Shown: positions 7,905 through 9,787 of the stretch, one piece after another | Numbering within the stretch: position 1 is the stretch's first letter | Layout of the letters: every line of letters starts with the position of its first letter | Assembly (NCBI GenBank): GCA_046590195.1 | Contig: JBKJTP010000156.1 | Coordinates: 1 to 9,787 of the forward strand | Source of the DNA: JBKJTP01 sp046590195 | GTDB lineage: Bacteria; Bacteroidota; Ignavibacteria; Palsa-1295 | Reading direction: 5' to 3' | Length of the DNA: 9,787 nucleotides | Position numbers and translations under genes: made by a program | Notes under the pieces: generated by a model | The model's input: the letters and a program-made list of their open reading frames with translations, nothing else | Databases searched by the model: none | What the model was told of the DNA's origin: nothing

Positions 7905-9476
7905 TTAGCTAAGTTGGAAGTCGGGCAGTTCTGTGATGCGGGCGAGTACGTCCTTCATTTGTCGTACTGCAGATGCGGGCGAGGAGGCCAATATGTTCGG
8001 CCACTCATAATCGGGCGCACCGCCAAGCAAGCTCTGCATCAGTGCAGCCTTGCGAGCGATCGAAAGCTTACGCGGCAAGAGCAAAAGCGCCACGTTATCG
8101 ATCAGCTTCGAAGCGTTTGTGTACTCCGGGAATTGCTTGATGAATGCAAGCGTGAGCGTGTCATCCATAAGCGTCATTACTTCCTCAGCAAGCTCCGCAC
8201 GCCGTGGGAAGGTGCTGGTCGTGATCCAGTCATGATAGCCCGGCCATCCAGCGACGTTCGGTGGATCGAAGAGCTCTTGCTCCAGCGGGGGCATCTTCGT
8301 ATAGGGCTTTACTGGCTCGGTGAGTTGGCGTCCAAAACCGACCGTGAGCTCCGCAGGCGTCTTGATCTGTGCACCGATGTTCGCATTATCGAAGAAGTGC
8401 TGACTCTTGAGCAGTGCGGCAACGACCGGCTTCATTTCAAAGTCAGATGCGATCATCAGATCGGCCATCGCCTGTATGACAGCTGCGTCGCTTTGCGATG
8501 GATTCGAATACACGAAGAACTGATAGAGCTTGCGCGAGATAAACTTCGCGACTGCTTCTGTTCTGCGCTCGAAGATCGTGTCAACAAGCTTCTTTACCTC
8601 ATCGCGGCGCACGATGAATTCGGTGTTCGTCGAGATATCACGCGCCGGGAAAGATTCACCAAGGAATTGCTTGCCGTTCGTGTCATGCGCGGCCGGAATG
8701 AAGTATGTTGTGAATGCGCCGTTCGGCTTTGGCTTGTCAAAGTACTGCGCGATGCGCCAGCCAGTAAGAATACGCGCAGCATTCTGCACGTCGCCTTCGG
8801 TGTACCAACCGAGTCCTGTGGTATAGAGCTCAAGCAACTCTCGTGCGTAGTTCTCGTTGGGCTTGCTGGCGTTGTTCAAGTTGCCACCGAGATAGACCAG
8901 CATCGCGCCATCGAGCGTGATGTTGAGCACGAGGTCCTTCAAATTCTTTAAGCCATTCTCGCGAATAAGCTTATTCTGCCGATAGAGTAGTGGCGCAACA
9001 ACATAATCCATATCGGCAACAAACTCTGTCGTGAAGTGGCCACTCCAGAAGAGGGTCATCTTCTCATCGATCGAGAGCGGCGAAGCCGTCATCGTATCGA
9101 CCAGCCACTTGCGGAGTATGCCCGCGTCGGCAGTCCATCTATTGCGCACCATGTTCTGCGAAACCTGATCGAGACCATCGAGACTCTCGGTCTCACTATC
9201 GACGATCGTAGGCGGCGCTGGAGTGCTTGCAGTACTAAGTAGAAGATCGACGGCTTCGGAAGGCGTCAGCGCGGCGATCTGCGCGATCTCGCTCCAGCGT
9301 GGCATGAAGGTCGTGCGGCGGAGTAGGTGCGCTGCGCGGTAACGATCCCAGGGCTGTGTGGCATCCGGCACATAGGGCTCGAGGCCTGTTGCCAATGGAC
9401 GCACTGCGCCACTTGATGGATGTGCTAATGCTTGCGGTGGACGGACCCACCCGCGAAGAAATGATCTACGGTCCAT
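7905..9476 (-). CDS. DUF1800 family protein
   Basis: A 523-residue member of DUF1800, a widespread family of unknown activity, usually encoded beside DUF1501 as here. Family motifs, in order: RAAHLLRRTTF (47-57), MTLFWSGHFTTEF (140-152), NENYARELLELYTTGLG (207-223), YTEGDVQNAARILTGW (225-240), HDTNGKQFLG (264-273), FISRKLYQFF (312-321) and FDPPNVAGWPGYHDWIT (403-419). Length is near the family's usual size, so the gene is intact. The start at 9476 is the first ATG after an in-frame TAG at 9485-9483. The protein opens with D-R-R-S-F-L-R-G, a twin-arginine-like motif, but what follows (G-W-V-R-P-P-Q-A-L) has no hydrophobic core, so it is not a convincing Tat or Sec leader. There is no C-terminal sorting domain. 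First gene of the apparent operon, with no obvious Shine-Dalgarno. Cellular location is uncertain. Confidence 0.95.
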   Translation of the reverse strand: MDRRSFLRGWVRPPQALAHPSSGAVRPLATGLEPYVPDATQPWDRYRAAHLLRRTTFMPRWSEIAQIAALTPSEAVDLLLSTASTPAPPTIVDSETESLDGLDQVSQNMVRNRWTADAGILRKWLVDTMTASPLSIDEKMTLFWSGHFTTEFVADMDYVVAPLLYRQNKLIRENGLKNLKDLVLNITLDGAMLVYLGGNLNNASKPNENYARELLELYTTGLGWYTEGDVQNAARILTGWRIAQYFDKPKPNGAFTTYFIPAAHDTNGKQFLGESFPARDISTNTEFIVRRDEVKKLVDTIFERRTEAVAKFISRKLYQFFVYSNPSQSDAAVIQAMADLMIASDFEMKPVVAALLKSQHFFDNANIGAQIKTPAELTVGFGRQLTEPVKPYTKMPPLEQELFDPPNVAGWPGYHDWITTSTFPRRAELAEEVMTLMDDTLTLAFIKQFPEYTNASKLIDNVALLLLPRKLSIARKAALMQSLLGGAPDYEWPNILASSPASAVRQMKDVLARITELPDFQLS

Positions 9477-9514
9477 AGAACACTATGGTAAGGGACAATG
9501 CATGTAAAGGTCAG

Positions 9515-9550
9515 GTACTTCCTAGGTACACTGTACTTCCTAGGTACACT
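9515..9550. repeat. Perfect 18-bp tandem direct repeat, candidate operator
   Basis: GTACTTCCTAGGTACACT occurs twice back to back (9515-9532 and 9533-9550) without mismatch. Each copy contains the palindrome CCTAGG (9521-9526, 9539-9544), and GTAC occurs at 9515, 9526, 9533 and 9544, giving spacings of 11, 7 and 11 bases. The array lies 39 to 74 bases upstream of the DUF1800 start codon, where an operator or activator site would be expected. The repeat is certain; its role as a protein-binding site is inference. With only two copies it could also be a recent chance duplication. Confidence 0.85.
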
Positions 9551-9700
9551 GAGGACATGGGCAAAATGACAGGGACGTTCAGCAACAACCGATATCGAAA
9601 CAACCGACAACCAATACAACACAGCTCGTCAAGCCTGACACAACTGGGACGACTGAACTAGCGGCAAACTGACTACAGATCGAAGGGACAGAAAGGCAGC

Positions 9701-9705
9701 GGGAG
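9701..9705 (+). promoter_or_regulatory. Shine-Dalgarno candidate GGGAG
   Basis: GGGAG stands five bases before the GTG at 9711 on the plus strand, a good position and match for a ribosome binding site. It is the main reason for choosing GTG over the TTG at 9708. The four minus-strand genes have nothing comparable. Confidence 0.45.
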
Positions 9706-9710
9706 AATTG

Positions 9711-9787
9711 GTGCTGAAAACACTTCGTTATTGCTCTATTGCAGAGCTACGAGAAGTTCAACGCCGCTTCATTCCAAAAATTCCACA
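9711..9787 (+). CDS. Possible start of a divergent gene, cut by window edge
   Basis: From the GTG at 9711 a frame stays open for 25 codons to the edge, beginning V-L-K-T-L-R-Y-C-S-I-A-E-L-R-E-V-Q-R-R-F. The peptide is basic, with a plausible amphipathic helix (A-E-L-R-E-V-Q-R-R). A GGGAG ribosome site precedes it at the right distance. On the minus strand all three frames close within 40 bases of the edge, so no minus gene enters from the right. The frame starting at 9713 is also open but has no good start. The product cannot be identified from this fragment, and the length is too short to exclude chance. Confidence 0.4.
   Translation, partial: MLKTLRYCSIAELREVQRRFIPKIP

Larger units (their letters stand above)
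9477..9710. other. Intergenic leader region between divergent genes
   Basis: This 234-base non-coding stretch must hold the promoter of the minus-strand operon and perhaps one for the divergent frame at 9711. Besides the 18-bp tandem repeat it contains a CAAC-rich tract (about 9583-9620) in which AACAACCGA occurs twice (9584-9592 and 9599-9607). A minus-strand TTGACG lies at 9635-9630, but no matching -10 box stands at 16-18 bases, and no TAnnTTTG box of the Bacteroidota type was found. No confident promoter or terminator is called. Confidence 0.6.

Noticed and set aside
7896..8951. A 351-codon open frame on the plus strand antisense to the DUF1800 gene
   Set aside because: It is rich in Arg, Cys, His and Leu with no recognisable motif, and lies wholly opposite a gene with strong family motifs. 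Long antisense frames like this arise when the real gene avoids TTA, CTA and TCA codons.
9515..9550. Tandem repeat considered as a CRISPR array or plasmid iteron
   Set aside because: Only two directly abutting copies with no spacers, no cas genes and no replication gene nearby.
9583..9620. CAAC-rich tract with a 9-base direct repeat
   Set aside because: Low-complexity sequence; a 9-base match in such a tract is expected by chance and shows no further structure.

Overview
The window is an accessory-looking surface-protein locus from a Gram-negative bacterium of the Bacteroidota/Chlorobiota (FCB) group. The evidence is two C-terminal type IX secretion (T9SS) sorting domains, choice-of-anchor-D (ASH-type) Ig-like repeats with a LamG domain, an OmpA-family outer-membrane protein with a 'C-P-E-C' barrel loop, and a lack of clear Shine-Dalgarno sequences ahead of the main genes. 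The combination resembles what is known from Ignavibacteria and Candidatus Kapabacteria, but that placement is inference; no rRNA or other phylogenetic marker is present.

The layout is simple. Reading right to left on the minus strand are four tightly packed genes: a DUF1800 protein (9476-7905); 14 bases; a DUF1501 protein with a twin-arginine leader and a T9SS sorting domain (7890-6313); a one-base TAATG overlap; a 1640-residue secreted LamG/ASH/cohesin-like protein with a T9SS sorting domain (6313-1391); zero spacing; and an OmpA-family protein (1390 to beyond the left edge). The spacing implies one operon transcribed from the region right of 9476. That 234-base leader holds a perfect 18-bp tandem repeat (9515-9550), a candidate operator. 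A short divergent plus-strand reading frame with a good ribosome binding site may begin at 9711 and runs off the right edge.

A working model (inference): DUF1800 and DUF1501 are partner proteins of unknown activity, the DUF1501 member belonging to the alkaline-phosphatase/sulfatase-like fold. DUF1501 and the large modular protein would be displayed on or released from the cell surface by T9SS, while the OmpA protein sits in the outer membrane and holds peptidoglycan. No mobile elements, CRISPR arrays, tRNA or rRNA genes were seen. Long open frames antisense to the four genes are judged to be by-products of codon use.
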